Below are positions 1 to 5,653 of a DNA stretch of 9,796 nt, in pieces. Each line of letters begins with the position of its first letter. The stretch's first letter is position 1. The position numbers and the translations under genes are program-made. The stretch is from Alphaproteobacteria bacterium (GTDB lineage Bacteria > Pseudomonadota > Alphaproteobacteria > Caulobacterales > Maricaulaceae): assembly GCA_030428405.1 (NCBI GenBank), contig JAUIEH010000066.1, forward strand, positions 1 through 9,796, in the 5' to 3' direction. Below the pieces are notes generated by a model. It did no database searches, had not been told where the DNA came from, and worked only from the letters and a program-made list of their open reading frames with translations.

Positions 1-917
1 ACGCCGGCCTTACGTCTTATGCGCCGCCGGTCACGAATTCGACGCCGTTCCGTCCGAACGCGGAACTCGACGCCGAACGCGAAGCGCGCTTGCGCGCCGC
101 ACAGCTTGCTGAGTCGGCGCGCACGTCGGGCGTGTTTTTTCAACTGGTGAATGAGGGCGGCGCGGATCACTTAGAATCACGGTCCGAACCCGGCTTGAAT
201 GCGCTCGCCTCGCCCTTCGCCTATCCCATTGGAGCCGAGGCGTTCACCGAAGTGGGCGCGGCGGGCGATCCATATGCGCCGACCCGCGGCGAAGCTTTTC
301 TCGACCGCGATGTCGATACTGACGTCATCAACGGCCATCGGCTTCAGGACGCGGCCTCGCCATACCAGGTGATGGCCGGCGCTGTGATCCCGGCGAGCCT
401 CGTCACCGGCGTCAATTCTGATCTTCCAGGAACGGTCATCGCTCAGGTGACGCAGAACGTCTACGACACAGTCACCGGGCGCTATCTGCTTATCCCCCAA
501 GGCGCGCGCCTCATCGGTGTTTATGACAGCGTGATCGCATTCGGTCAGTCACGGGCTCTCCTGGCGTGGCGGCGGATCATATTCCCCGACGGCTCTTCTA
601 TGGCGCTGGACAATCTGCCCGCCACAGATGCGTCGGGCTATGCCGGTCTTGAGGATGATGTCGACTATCACACCTGGCGGCTGTTGCAGGGCGTCATGCT
701 ATCGACGCTCTTGGGTGTGGGAACCGAACTTACCTTTGATGATGAAAGCAGTCTCGTCGAAGCGCTGCGCGAGTCCGCGCAAGGCGCCGGCAATCAGGCC
801 GGCCAGCGCATCGTCAATCGTGCGCTCGCCATCCAGCCGACCATCACCATCAGACCCGGCGCGCGCCTCAACGTGATCGTCCACCGCGATCTCGCACTGC
901 GTCCGTATCAAGACTAG
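1..917 (+). CDS. trbI: Conjugal transfer protein TrbI (VirB10-like), 5'-truncated by window edge
   Basis: C-terminal part of TrbI, the VirB10-family component that spans the periplasm and links the inner-membrane and outer-membrane parts of the conjugative type IV secretion channel. The reading frame is open to the left edge, so the true start lies outside the window; the TTG at 90 is internal. Seen here are a linker with ARTSGVFFQ and then the conserved VirB10/TrbI C-terminal domain: YQVMAGAVIPA, the LPG-V-AQV-Q-VYD segment, LLIPQGARLIG-YDS, and the LAWRRIIFPDG block, ending in RLNVIVHRDLALRPY. These blocks are diagnostic of the family. It is followed 10 bases later by the DUF2274 gene, the usual order in trb clusters of ICEs and plasmids. 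The TAG stop at 915-917 is embedded in a strong ribosome binding site for the next gene, so the two are probably co-transcribed. Confidence 0.95.
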   Translation, partial: AGLTSYAPPVTNSTPFRPNAELDAEREARLRAAQLAESARTSGVFFQLVNEGGADHLESRSEPGLNALASPFAYPIGAEAFTEVGAAGDPYAPTRGEAFLDRDVDTDVINGHRLQDAASPYQVMAGAVIPASLVTGVNSDLPGTVIAQVTQNVYDTVTGRYLLIPQGARLIGVYDSVIAFGQSRALLAWRRIIFPDGSSMALDNLPATDASGYAGLEDDVDYHTWRLLQGVMLSTLLGVGTELTFDDESSLVEALRESAQGAGNQAGQRIVNRALAIQPTITIRPGARLNVIVHRDLALRPYQD

Positions 918-927
918 GAGGGGAGAG

Positions 928-1152
928 ATGAAGCTTGAAAAGATGCCCGACCGAACACCGGTCAAGATCACGGCGAGCTTTCCACCGCAAGATCACGCGG
1001 ACTTGGAACTCTACGCCAAGCTCTATGAGCAAACCTACGGCGCGACCGCACAGCCCGCCGATCTCGTGCCCTCGATCGTGCGCACGTTCCTCGCCGGAGA
1101 TCGCGATTTCAAGCGTGCACGGAAAGCAAGGGAGAGTGGCGATGAGTGCTGA
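928..1152 (+). CDS. DUF2274 domain protein of the trb conjugation cluster
   Basis: A 74-aa protein of the DUF2274 family, small proteins found almost only directly after trbI in conjugative modules; their exact role is unknown. The diagnostic part is PVKITASFPPQDHADLELYA near the N-terminus, followed by a helical segment with the LVPSIVRTFLAGDRDFKRARK pattern near the C-terminus. No signal peptide or membrane helix is visible, so it is probably cytoplasmic. The start is well supported: AGGAGG (916-921) lies 6 bases before the ATG. Its stop overlaps the start of the following alpA-like gene by 11 bases, which suggests translational coupling. The length is normal for the family. Confidence 0.88.
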   Translation: MKLEKMPDRTPVKITASFPPQDHADLELYAKLYEQTYGATAQPADLVPSIVRTFLAGDRDFKRARKARESGDEC

Positions 1153-1372
1153 ATCGATGCAAGTCGACAAATTGTTGACAGTAGACGAAGTACTGGCGCT
1201 GACCGGCTATCGAAGTCGTACGACTCTGTGGCGAAAGGTCCGCGCAGGCGGGTTTCCGCCGCCGCGCAAGGACGGACCGACGAGCGTGCGCTGGCGCGCC
1301 TCAGAAATTCAACGTTGGATCGACGAATTGCCGGAACAGACCTATAGCCACATTCCGCAGGAGCGGCCGTGA
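1142..1372 (+). CDS. AlpA-family helix-turn-helix regulator / candidate excisionase
   Basis: A 76-aa winged-helix protein of the AlpA/MerR-like excisionase superfamily, which regulates excision or early genes of integrated elements. Residues 10-30 (KLLTVDEVLALTGYRSRTTLW) form the helix-turn-helix; residues 34-60 carry the typical RAGGFPPP-K-G----RWRASEIQRWI wing and last helix. The start was placed at the ATG at 1142, because the frame upstream of it overlaps the DUF2274 gene and has no family similarity; a GGGAGAG purine run lies just upstream. Being last in the trb read-through and on the same element as a tyrosine recombinase, it is a plausible recombination directionality factor linking transfer to excision (inference). 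A decayed, diverged copy of its C-terminal half lies at about 2435-2569. Confidence 0.88.
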   Translation: MSAESMQVDKLLTVDEVLALTGYRSRTTLWRKVRAGGFPPPRKDGPTSVRWRASEIQRWIDELPEQTYSHIPQERP

Positions 1373-1439
1373 ACCCGAGATTCACTGATTTTTGTCAGAT
1401 TGGGGCACCACTTGTCATGATCCGGGATATTGTCGAGCC

Positions 1440-1811
1440 ATGTTCGGATTCAAACGTAGAGCGCGTGAGCGTGAACTCGCACAGCAGTCCGTGGTCGAGG
1501 CCCTCCACGCACAACTCTGCCACGAGCTGCAAGACGTTGCGACGTCGGCACTGAGTGAGACACCAAAACCTTCCGACAGAGAGAGCATCCTGGATAGCGC
1601 AGAGGCCATCAGACGCGGCATTGATGCTGTTCTGGTCGACGGCGCTGATGCATTTGGGCCGGAAATGGCGGAACAGGATCAACCGACCCGATGCGGCGCA
1701 CTCATCGCGCACAGCGCGCGAAATCTCTCGATCTTGTCCGGACCCTTAAGTAATTCAAACACGCGCGGTGATATCGCTCACGGTCTGGGTCTGTCGCGAG
1801 ACGCTGTATGA
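1440..1811 (+). CDS. Hypothetical protein, translationally coupled to the HEPN-like gene
   Basis: A 123-aa protein I do not recognise. It begins with a basic stretch (MFGFKRRARERE), is then largely helical-looking with Gln/Leu/Glu-rich segments (QQSVVEALHAQLCHELQDVA), and ends in a Gly/Ser/Asn-containing tail. No signal peptide, membrane helix or nucleotidyltransferase GSxR motif is seen. I chose the ATG at 1440; the frame is open back to a TTG at 1392, but the added residues look unlike protein, and the ribosome binding site of either is weak. Its TGA stop overlaps the next ATG (ATGA at 1808-1811), so the two are probably translated together and may act together. It lies in the cargo position between alpA and the integrase. 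A toxin-antitoxin or defence partner of the HEPN-like protein is a guess from context only. Confidence 0.6.
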   Translation: MFGFKRRARERELAQQSVVEALHAQLCHELQDVATSALSETPKPSDRESILDSAEAIRRGIDAVLVDGADAFGPEMAEQDQPTRCGALIAHSARNLSILSGPLSNSNTRGDIAHGLGLSRDAV

Positions 1812-2278
1812 GGCGCTCGGGCGATCCTGCTATCGACGGCCTTCCAGAAAATGCACGCGCGCTACTCGCTCAAGCTTTGGGCTTCGCGCTGACAGCCCAG
1901 TGTACATCAACCGCGATGCGGGTTGGCCACGCGCCAGATCTCACGCCGGCGGTGCTCGTTAACGTTGGTTTTGCCTATGAGCTTTCGTTCAAAGCATTCT
2001 TGGCGGCTCATGGCTGGAGCGACCGAGATTTGCGAGCCATTGGTCACGATCTTGTACGTGCAATGAGAGACGCCGAAGGCGCCAACCTGGTTTCCACGGA
2101 CGATGTGAGCAGGCATTTAGCGTTGATTTCTCCTCAGTTTCGCGACCACTCATTAAGATACTTATCGTTCGGAACGATGGAGCTGCCGCTTGATCCGATC
2201 ACGGTATTGTTTGAGCATATGGATCGCGTTTCACGCCGACTGCTCGACGTGCCCGAACCCGGCCGCTCCGTTCCGTAG
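1808..2278 (+). CDS. HEPN-like domain protein (putative)
   Basis: A 156-aa, apparently all-helical protein. Residues 50-82 (VNVGFAYELSFKAFLAAHGW then LRAIGHDL) resemble the pattern of HEPN-domain proteins, in which an early helix carries ELxLKAhL and a later one GHDL; a further block is SPQFRDHSLRY (residues 108-118). HEPN proteins are often RNases or nucleotide-binding factors in toxin-antitoxin, abortive-infection and CRISPR systems, with an R-x4-6-H motif. Here R73-x6-H80 fits that spacing, but whether it is catalytic is not known. There is no signal peptide. The ATG overlaps the stop of the preceding gene (ATGA), so the pair forms one unit. It is the last gene before a long hairpin at 2318-2370. 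The family assignment rests on pattern recall without a search; a non-enzymatic helical protein is possible. Confidence 0.55.
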   Translation: MRRSGDPAIDGLPENARALLAQALGFALTAQCTSTAMRVGHAPDLTPAVLVNVGFAYELSFKAFLAAHGWSDRDLRAIGHDLVRAMRDAEGANLVSTDDVSRHLALISPQFRDHSLRYLSFGTMELPLDPITVLFEHMDRVSRRLLDVPEPGRSVP

Positions 2279-2317
2279 CGGAATAAGCGGTCGAAGGCTG
2301 GTGCCTCCGTCAATGGA

Positions 2318-2370
2318 CATGTAACGAAACCTCGGAAGATGCACTCTAAATGCCGAGGTTTTGATACATG
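2318..2370 (+). terminator. Long imperfect hairpin, candidate terminator of the trb-alpA-HEPN transcript
   Basis: The 18-base arms 2318-2335 and 2353-2370 pair with a single mismatch (A-A) and one G-U pair around a 17-base loop. The inner 9 pairs, AAACCTCGG with CCGAGGTTT, are perfect, and the right arm of this inner stem ends in TTTTG. It sits 39 bases after the HEPN-like stop, a natural place for an intrinsic terminator. The loop is long and the T-run short, and the arms continue past the T-run, so a protein- or DNA-level structure is also possible. Confidence 0.45.
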
Positions 2371-2434
2371 AGCCAGGCACACGATTGCACCTGAGAACAC
2401 CGCGCCTTCGCCCTTCTCAGAGGGCGAGCCGCTG

Positions 2435-2569
2435 TCCGCTCGCGCGAGCTTGCCGCCGCCCGTTAAAGACGGCGCCGTCAGCTTGCGTTGGAGAGCTTCC
2501 GATTTGAACCAGTGGACCGCTGCGCTGCCGATCCAAACCTACTCCGATGCGGGTCGCGGTGTGGAGTAA
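2435..2569 (+). pseudogene. Truncated, diverged second alpA (C-terminal half only)
   Basis: The frame ending in TAA at 2567-2569 reads RASLPPPVKDGAV, then SLRWRASDLNQW, then LPIQTYS. The intact AlpA of this window has RAGGFPPPRKDGPT, SVRWRASEIQRW and LPEQTYS at the same places. The helix-turn-helix half is missing: none of the three forward frames upstream shows the LTVDEVLALTG block, and no start with a ribosome binding site fits. The DNA differs much more than the protein, so this is not a recent duplication; it is more likely the tail of an alpA from an older or related element, left behind by recombination. Positions are approximate at the left end. Confidence 0.7.
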
Positions 2570-2585
2570 AGGCGATAGAGCTAGG

Positions 2586-3815
2586 TCACGACCCCGTCGG
2601 AGCGATTTCTTGCTCGACAAAAGAGTCGATCGCTGCGGCCACATTACGCTTCACGTCAGCGTACTCCGCTCGAATGTAGTGTTTTCGCGCCACATCAGCG
2701 TTTTGACCATGATTGTGCCAGACATCGAGCCAGCGCTCGTCAACGCCGCGCTCAATGAGGTGCGTCTTCATCGTTCGGCGGAGATCGCGAGGCGTCCAGT
2801 GATCAAGTTCGAGCCGTGCTATGAGCCCCTTCGTTGAACGAGTAACACCATTGCGCGTGATCGGCGTCTGAGGAGTACGCCCGTTGGCGAAGAGATAAAT
2901 CGATCCCGGTGATGTGAGTTGACGAGAAAGATCAAGAACAGGCCGCGCCGTTGCGGTGATAGGCGTTTCGTGAGCGCGGTTGTTTTTCGTCTTTGGCAAC
3001 ACCAGCGAGGCCGAACCCCACCATGAGAGTTGAGACTCGCTAATCTCGGTCACGCGCAATCCGCCCATGGCGATGATCAGCTTGAGCACGCGATGCGCCG
3101 TGTTTGTCGGTAGGAACGCACGCCAAAGTTTCTGCAATTCTTCGATCGACAGCACACGGTCTCTTGCCCCAGCCTTTTGGCCGGTGGGTATCGCGGCTAT
3201 CGGATTGAGCTGAAGCCCGTAATCACGCCCTTCGTTTGTAAAGCTGTGGCGTTGGCGCAGGCCCCATTGAAACGCTGCGTGCAAATGGCCTCGCAAGTAG
3301 TGCGCATGAAAGGCGGCTGTCTTCTGCCTCTCGCGCAGCCAGGCTGCGGCGTCTTCGGTCGTTACCGCACAGGCGGCGGGAACGCGCCCGTACCGGCGCA
3401 CCAGAAACGTGACGAACGAACGGTCGCTGTCATAGAAGGCCGTCTCATAGTCATCGGCTGAGGGTTGCCCCTTGCGCCGCATTTGCTCGACATAGTCTTC
3501 AAATAGAGCGGTTACCGGCAGATCGGCGCCGACAACGGAATCCTGGATAGGCGGGCGGGCCTCTTCATTGGTGTCTGGACATAGCGCGGCGCGCCCAAAG
3601 GCGTCGGCGCGTCGGCGCGCTTCGGCAAGTGAAAGCTGCGGGAAGCGACCGAAGGTTTTTCGCGCCGGACCGCCGTCGCGCCAGCACACGGCGGTGAACG
3701 TTTTCATGCCGGATTTGCCGACTCGGACTTTGAGCGTTGGGACGAGCGCGTCCGAAAATGTGCCTGGATTTTGGGACGCGCGGAGCCACGCATCCGACAG
3801 TCGAACCTGGGTCAT
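2586..3815 (-). CDS. Tyrosine recombinase / site-specific integrase (P4-like)
   Basis: A 409-aa integrase that inserts and excises the element by strand exchange at an att site. The N-terminal 80 residues match the arm-binding DUF4102-type domain (LKVRVGKSGMKTF, TFGRFPQLSLAEARRRA), residues 100-210 form the core-binding domain, and 218-395 the catalytic domain. Visible catalytic residues are R254 (GGLRVTEI), K275, R346 in TPRDLRRT, H369 in WHNHG, and the nucleophile Y380 (KHYIR). In TPRDLRRT the box II histidine found in many relatives is arginine (R343), a substitution also seen in this family. The length is typical and the gene looks intact. The ATG lies 97 bases from the 3' end of a tRNA-Val gene, the usual layout for a tRNA-targeting integrase. 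An inverted repeat GGTAAG/CTTACC (3816-3834) abuts the start, suggesting possible autoregulation. Confidence 0.95.
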   Translation of the reverse strand: MTQVRLSDAWLRASQNPGTFSDALVPTLKVRVGKSGMKTFTAVCWRDGGPARKTFGRFPQLSLAEARRRADAFGRAALCPDTNEEARPPIQDSVVGADLPVTALFEDYVEQMRRKGQPSADDYETAFYDSDRSFVTFLVRRYGRVPAACAVTTEDAAAWLRERQKTAAFHAHYLRGHLHAAFQWGLRQRHSFTNEGRDYGLQLNPIAAIPTGQKAGARDRVLSIEELQKLWRAFLPTNTAHRVLKLIIAMGGLRVTEISESQLSWWGSASLVLPKTKNNRAHETPITATARPVLDLSRQLTSPGSIYLFANGRTPQTPITRNGVTRSTKGLIARLELDHWTPRDLRRTMKTHLIERGVDERWLDVWHNHGQNADVARKHYIRAEYADVKRNVAAAIDSFVEQEIAPTGS

Positions 3816-3869
3816 GGTAAGCCCTATCCTTACCGCGTCATTACCGCGGAGCCGTTTAGCCTTACCGTG
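3816..3869. repeat. Phased CTTACCG repeats, candidate integrase arm or excisionase sites
   Basis: Copies of (C/A)TTACCG start at 3829, 3840 and 3861, and an inverted CTTACC is at 3816-3821 (read as GGTAAG on the plus strand). The two leftmost copies make a GGTAAG-N7-CTTACC palindrome touching the integrase start codon. The three direct copies extend to TTACCGCG, TTACCGCG and TTACCGTG. Their spacings of 11 and 21 bases place them on about the same helix face. Such repeats between an integrase gene and its att site are commonly arm-type integrase or excisionase sites; the function here is inferred. Confidence 0.5.
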
Positions 3870-3912
3870 AACTTCTTGACGCCCCGTAACTCTCTGAAAC
3901 TAAATCGGAAAA

Positions 3913-3937
3913 TGGTGGGCGGTGGCGGGATCGAACC
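3913..3937 (-). other. Probable attachment-site core in the 3' end of tRNA-Val
   Basis: The 3' end of the tRNA, including the T-arm and acceptor strand, faces the integrase. Family knowledge: tRNA-targeting elements recombine within this part and restore the gene. The partner copy would be at the far left end of the element, outside the window, and no second copy is seen here. The exact crossover limits cannot be set from one end. Confidence 0.5.
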
Positions 3938-3987
3938 GCCGACCCCCTCGGTGTGAACGAGGTGCTCTCCCGCTGAGCTAACCGCCC
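3913..3987 (-). tRNA. tRNA-Val (anticodon CAC)
   Basis: A complete 75-base cloverleaf is read on the minus strand. The acceptor stem is GGGCGGT with ACCGCCC, the D arm GCTC/GAGC, the anticodon stem CCTCG/CGAGG with loop TTCACAC (anticodon CAC, reading GUG valine codons), a 5-base variable loop, and the T arm GGCGG/CCGCC with loop TTCGATC. The discriminator is A and CCA is encoded. All stems pair perfectly, so insertion of the element left the gene functional. The integrase gene lies downstream of its 3' end. Confidence 0.97.
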
Positions 3988-4376
3988 GATGGCCTTGAGG
4001 TCACTGACGTCTCGCGGAGCGAGCGCGTGTTTTCAGGCCGGATCGGCGAACACCAATAGGGCGCCGGTCCGAGCGACGCAAGCGGCGAGTGCGTACGGTT
4101 ATGCAAGATAAATTGCGACTACTAAACTTTAGTTTGCAGGATATCGATTCCCAATCATTCGGCGAGCTAGTGCGGTCAATCGGAACATGTTTTGTTCCCA
4201 CGACGGTTGAGGCGCGATAATCCCACCGTGTTTTAGGGCATTGCATCGGTCGGTTGTAAATGCATATTTACTGGATTGGTACTTGCTCCTCCCTTTAATT
4301 CTTGTCCCGTTCACTTCTTGTAAACAGTAGCGGGGGCACGAGTAAGAACCGACCAAATTCAAACAAGGCAAAAGAA
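3988..4376. other. Gap between tRNA-Val and mucR-like gene: control region
   Basis: No gene is supported in these 389 bases. The right two thirds are clearly AT-richer than the surroundings and hold several palindromes: GCAA-N6-TTGC (4103-4116), AAACT-TT-AGTTT (4124-4135), GGAACA-N5-TGTTCC (4182-4198) and GTAAAT-GCAT-ATTTAC (4256-4271). The left part should carry the tRNA promoter on the minus strand, but I see no clear boxes. A small stem CTCGC-GGA-GCGAG is at about 4013-4025. Confidence 0.5.
4182..4221 (+). promoter_or_regulatory. Possible mucR promoter with an overlapping palindromic operator
   Basis: A -10 like GATAAT (4216-4221) lies 18 bases after TTGTTC (4192-4197), a weak -35. The -35 overlaps the perfect palindrome GGAACA-N5-TGTTCC (4182-4198). 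This would give a leader of about 150 bases before the mucR-like start. MucR-family proteins are known to repress their own promoters through AT-rich sites, so autoregulation is plausible. The -35 match is poor; another promoter nearer the gene is possible. Confidence 0.25.
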
Positions 4377-4880
4377 ATGCAGCGGAACCTGGAAATAATC
4401 GAAAGAACGACGGAAATTGTTGCTTCATATGTTGGTAACAATTCGATTGGCGCGGGCCAGGTCCCTGACCTGATCTCGAGCGTGCACTCTGCGCTCGCCA
4501 GTCAAATGGCCGAACCTGTTCAGCAAGAGCCGCAAAAGCCCGCCGTGCCCATCAAGCGTTCCGTCACCCCGGACTATGTCATTTGTCTGGAAGACGGCGC
4601 GAAGTTGAAAATGCTGAAGCGCTATCTGCGCACGCATTTCAATATGACGCCGGAAGAATATCGTCGGAAGTGGAACCTCCCGGCCGATTATCCGATGGTC
4701 GCGCCGAACTATGCTGAAGCGCGCTCCAAGCTCGCCAAGAAGATCGGACTGGGACGCAAGCCGGCCGAAGCGGCCAAGCCTGCGCGCGCAGCCGCCAAGT
4801 CTTCCAGCAAAGCGAAAACAACTCGCGCGAAGTCGACGGCCAAGCGTCGTACGACTGCGAAGTCGAGCGGTCGTCGCTAG
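4377..4880 (+). CDS. MucR/Ros-family transcriptional regulator with basic C-terminal tail
   Basis: A 167-aa regulator of the Ros/MucR family, alphaproteobacterial DNA-binding proteins that repress many genes, including envelope and virulence functions, in an H-NS-like way. The N-terminal helix region (residues 4-45) is the family's oligomerisation part; residues 66-126 match the Ros DNA-binding domain (DYVICLEDGAKLKMLKRYL, THFNMTPEEYRRKWNLPADY, then PMVAPNYAEARSKLAKKIGLGR). Aligned to Ros, the zinc ligands are changed: C70 remains, then D73, Y83 and F88, with H87 kept. Residues 128-167 form a Lys/Arg/Ala/Ser/Thr tail with 14 basic residues in 40, like histone-H1-type tails. The ATG at 4377 follows CAAGG; the frame is open upstream to a TTG at 4302, but those residues are not family-like. 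Confidence 0.92.
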   Translation: MQRNLEIIERTTEIVASYVGNNSIGAGQVPDLISSVHSALASQMAEPVQQEPQKPAVPIKRSVTPDYVICLEDGAKLKMLKRYLRTHFNMTPEEYRRKWNLPADYPMVAPNYAEARSKLAKKIGLGRKPAEAAKPARAAAKSSSKAKTTRAKSTAKRRTTAKSSGRR

Positions 4881-5419
4881 ACTCAAATTTGTTTTGCGCT
4901 GTTTTACTTGCGGGCGGTCCGGCGGGGCCGCCCGCAACGCGTTCGGCTCCGCCTTTGTGCGGAATGAGTTGTTTTTGACCGGCCGCGCGCTACTAATTCA
5001 ACGCCTGAGGCCGCGCGCGTTTGAGCGCTGACGGTCCCAACGCCATCCCCCAAATTAGGGTTTCCAATCCGTAAATAAGTCGACAGCGGCGTCAGGTTGT
5101 TGACTTGTGGTTTCGGCGCCACGGCCACATCTTCATGTGGCGAGGGTCGTTGAAATTAGGCGCGTGTTTCAAAAAGCGCCGCTGATGGGTTGAGAGATGG
5201 GAAAAAGTTCTAATCCGGGCATGAGCTCGCGTGGAACGCCTCTACGTCGCATTGGCGAGCAGCAAGCATTTCGATCCGCACGAACACAGCGGAACGGATC
5301 TTGAGAGCACGGCCTCAATTCAGATCCGCACCGCGGGTCTCCGCCCAGAATGGGCACAAGGTTTGCCTGCAAGGTCTTACGGCCGGCCCAGGCCGCCCCG
5401 GATTGTTACGGAGGACGGC
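4881..5419. other. Gene-poor stretch after mucR
   Basis: I find no gene I can support in these 539 bases. They contain a GC-rich inverted repeat just after mucR (4908-4937), a hairpin GCCACAT-CTTC-ATGTGGC (5124-5141), and a possible 35-codon ORF at 5197-5304 that is not convincing. The frame of the next small gene is open upstream to a GTG at 5231, but that part does not resemble a conserved protein. Confidence 0.5.
4908..4937 (+). terminator. GC-rich inverted repeat after mucR, possible terminator
   Basis: The 10-base arms TTGCGGGCGG and CCGCCCGCAA pair perfectly around a 10-base loop, 27 bases after the mucR stop. No T-run follows, so an intrinsic terminator is uncertain; a Rho-dependent or mRNA-stabilising stem is equally possible. 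Confidence 0.35.
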
Positions 5420-5653
5420 ATGACTCCCAGCGATTGGTGTACGCTTGACGGCGCCAAAAGACTGAAAATGAAAATTGAAGCCTATTGGCTTGAACGCGGA
5501 TACGACGTGAATATTGCGCTCGTTGATGCTGGCTTTTTGCCTGCGATGCGTTCAGCGCGCACGGATGTTCGTTCCAACATGGTCAACGGATTGCCGCCGC
5601 GCAGCGCCGTTGAGAGCGACGCTAATCAGGTGCGTCGGCCGTCTCAGCGCTGA
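5420..5653 (+). CDS. Small conserved protein of unknown function
   Basis: A 77-aa protein. The middle part, KIEAYWLERGYDVNI then GFLPAMRSARTDVRSNMVNGLP (residues about 20-57), has the look of a compact, conserved alpha/beta domain that I recall from unnamed alphaproteobacterial proteins; I know no function. It has no signal peptide or membrane helix. The ATG at 5420 is preceded by GGAGG with 5 bases between, a strong site that argues against the upstream GTG at 5231. The last 20 residues are Ser/Arg/Pro-rich and look unstructured; their codons overlap the 3' end of gph on the opposite strand by 32 bases. Confidence 0.7.
   Translation: MTPSDWCTLDGAKRLKMKIEAYWLERGYDVNIALVDAGFLPAMRSARTDVRSNMVNGLPPRSAVESDANQVRRPSQR

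Larger units (their letters stand above)
2279..2585. other. Gap between HEPN-like gene and integrase: hairpin plus alpA remnant
   Basis: No intact gene is seen in these 307 bases. They contain a long imperfect inverted repeat (2318-2370), possible outer arms GTGCCT/AGGCAC (2301-2306 and 2375-2380), and a reading frame ending at 2569 that encodes a truncated AlpA-like C-terminus. The stop codon of the minus-strand integrase begins at 2588 on the right, so the genes on both sides converge into this gap. This looks like element DNA with traces of an earlier rearrangement. Confidence 0.6.

Noticed and set aside
1412..1433. TTGTCA and TATTGT as a promoter for the 1440 gene
   Set aside because: The spacer is only 10 bases, far too short for a sigma-70 promoter.
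2318..2370. Integron attC site
   Set aside because: The hairpin lacks the RYYYAAC and GTTRRRY core boxes and no integron integrase is present.
3771..3956. Plus-strand ORF across the tRNA ending GGGGIEPPTPSV
   Set aside because: This ending is the well-known false translation of the antisense of a tRNA gene.
4182..4198. GAAC-N7-GTTC as a LexA (SOS) box upstream of mucR
   Set aside because: The alphaproteobacterial LexA site is a direct repeat of GTTC with 7 bases between; this one is inverted, and mucR is not an SOS gene.
4302..4376. N-terminal extension of MucR from a TTG at 4302
   Set aside because: The added 25 residues do not resemble the family and lie in a control-like AT-rich region; the ATG at 4377 gives a normal N-terminus.
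5124..5141. Hairpin GCCACAT-CTTC-ATGTGGC as a terminator
   Set aside because: No T-run on either strand and no gene ending just before it.
5197..5304. 35-codon ORF beginning MGKSSNPGMSS
   Set aside because: Only a weak ribosome binding site, no recognisable motif, and short enough to be chance in GC-rich DNA.
5231..5419. Upstream extension of the small protein from a GTG
   Set aside because: The composition is unlike the conserved part, and the internal ATG at 5420 has a strong GGAGG site.
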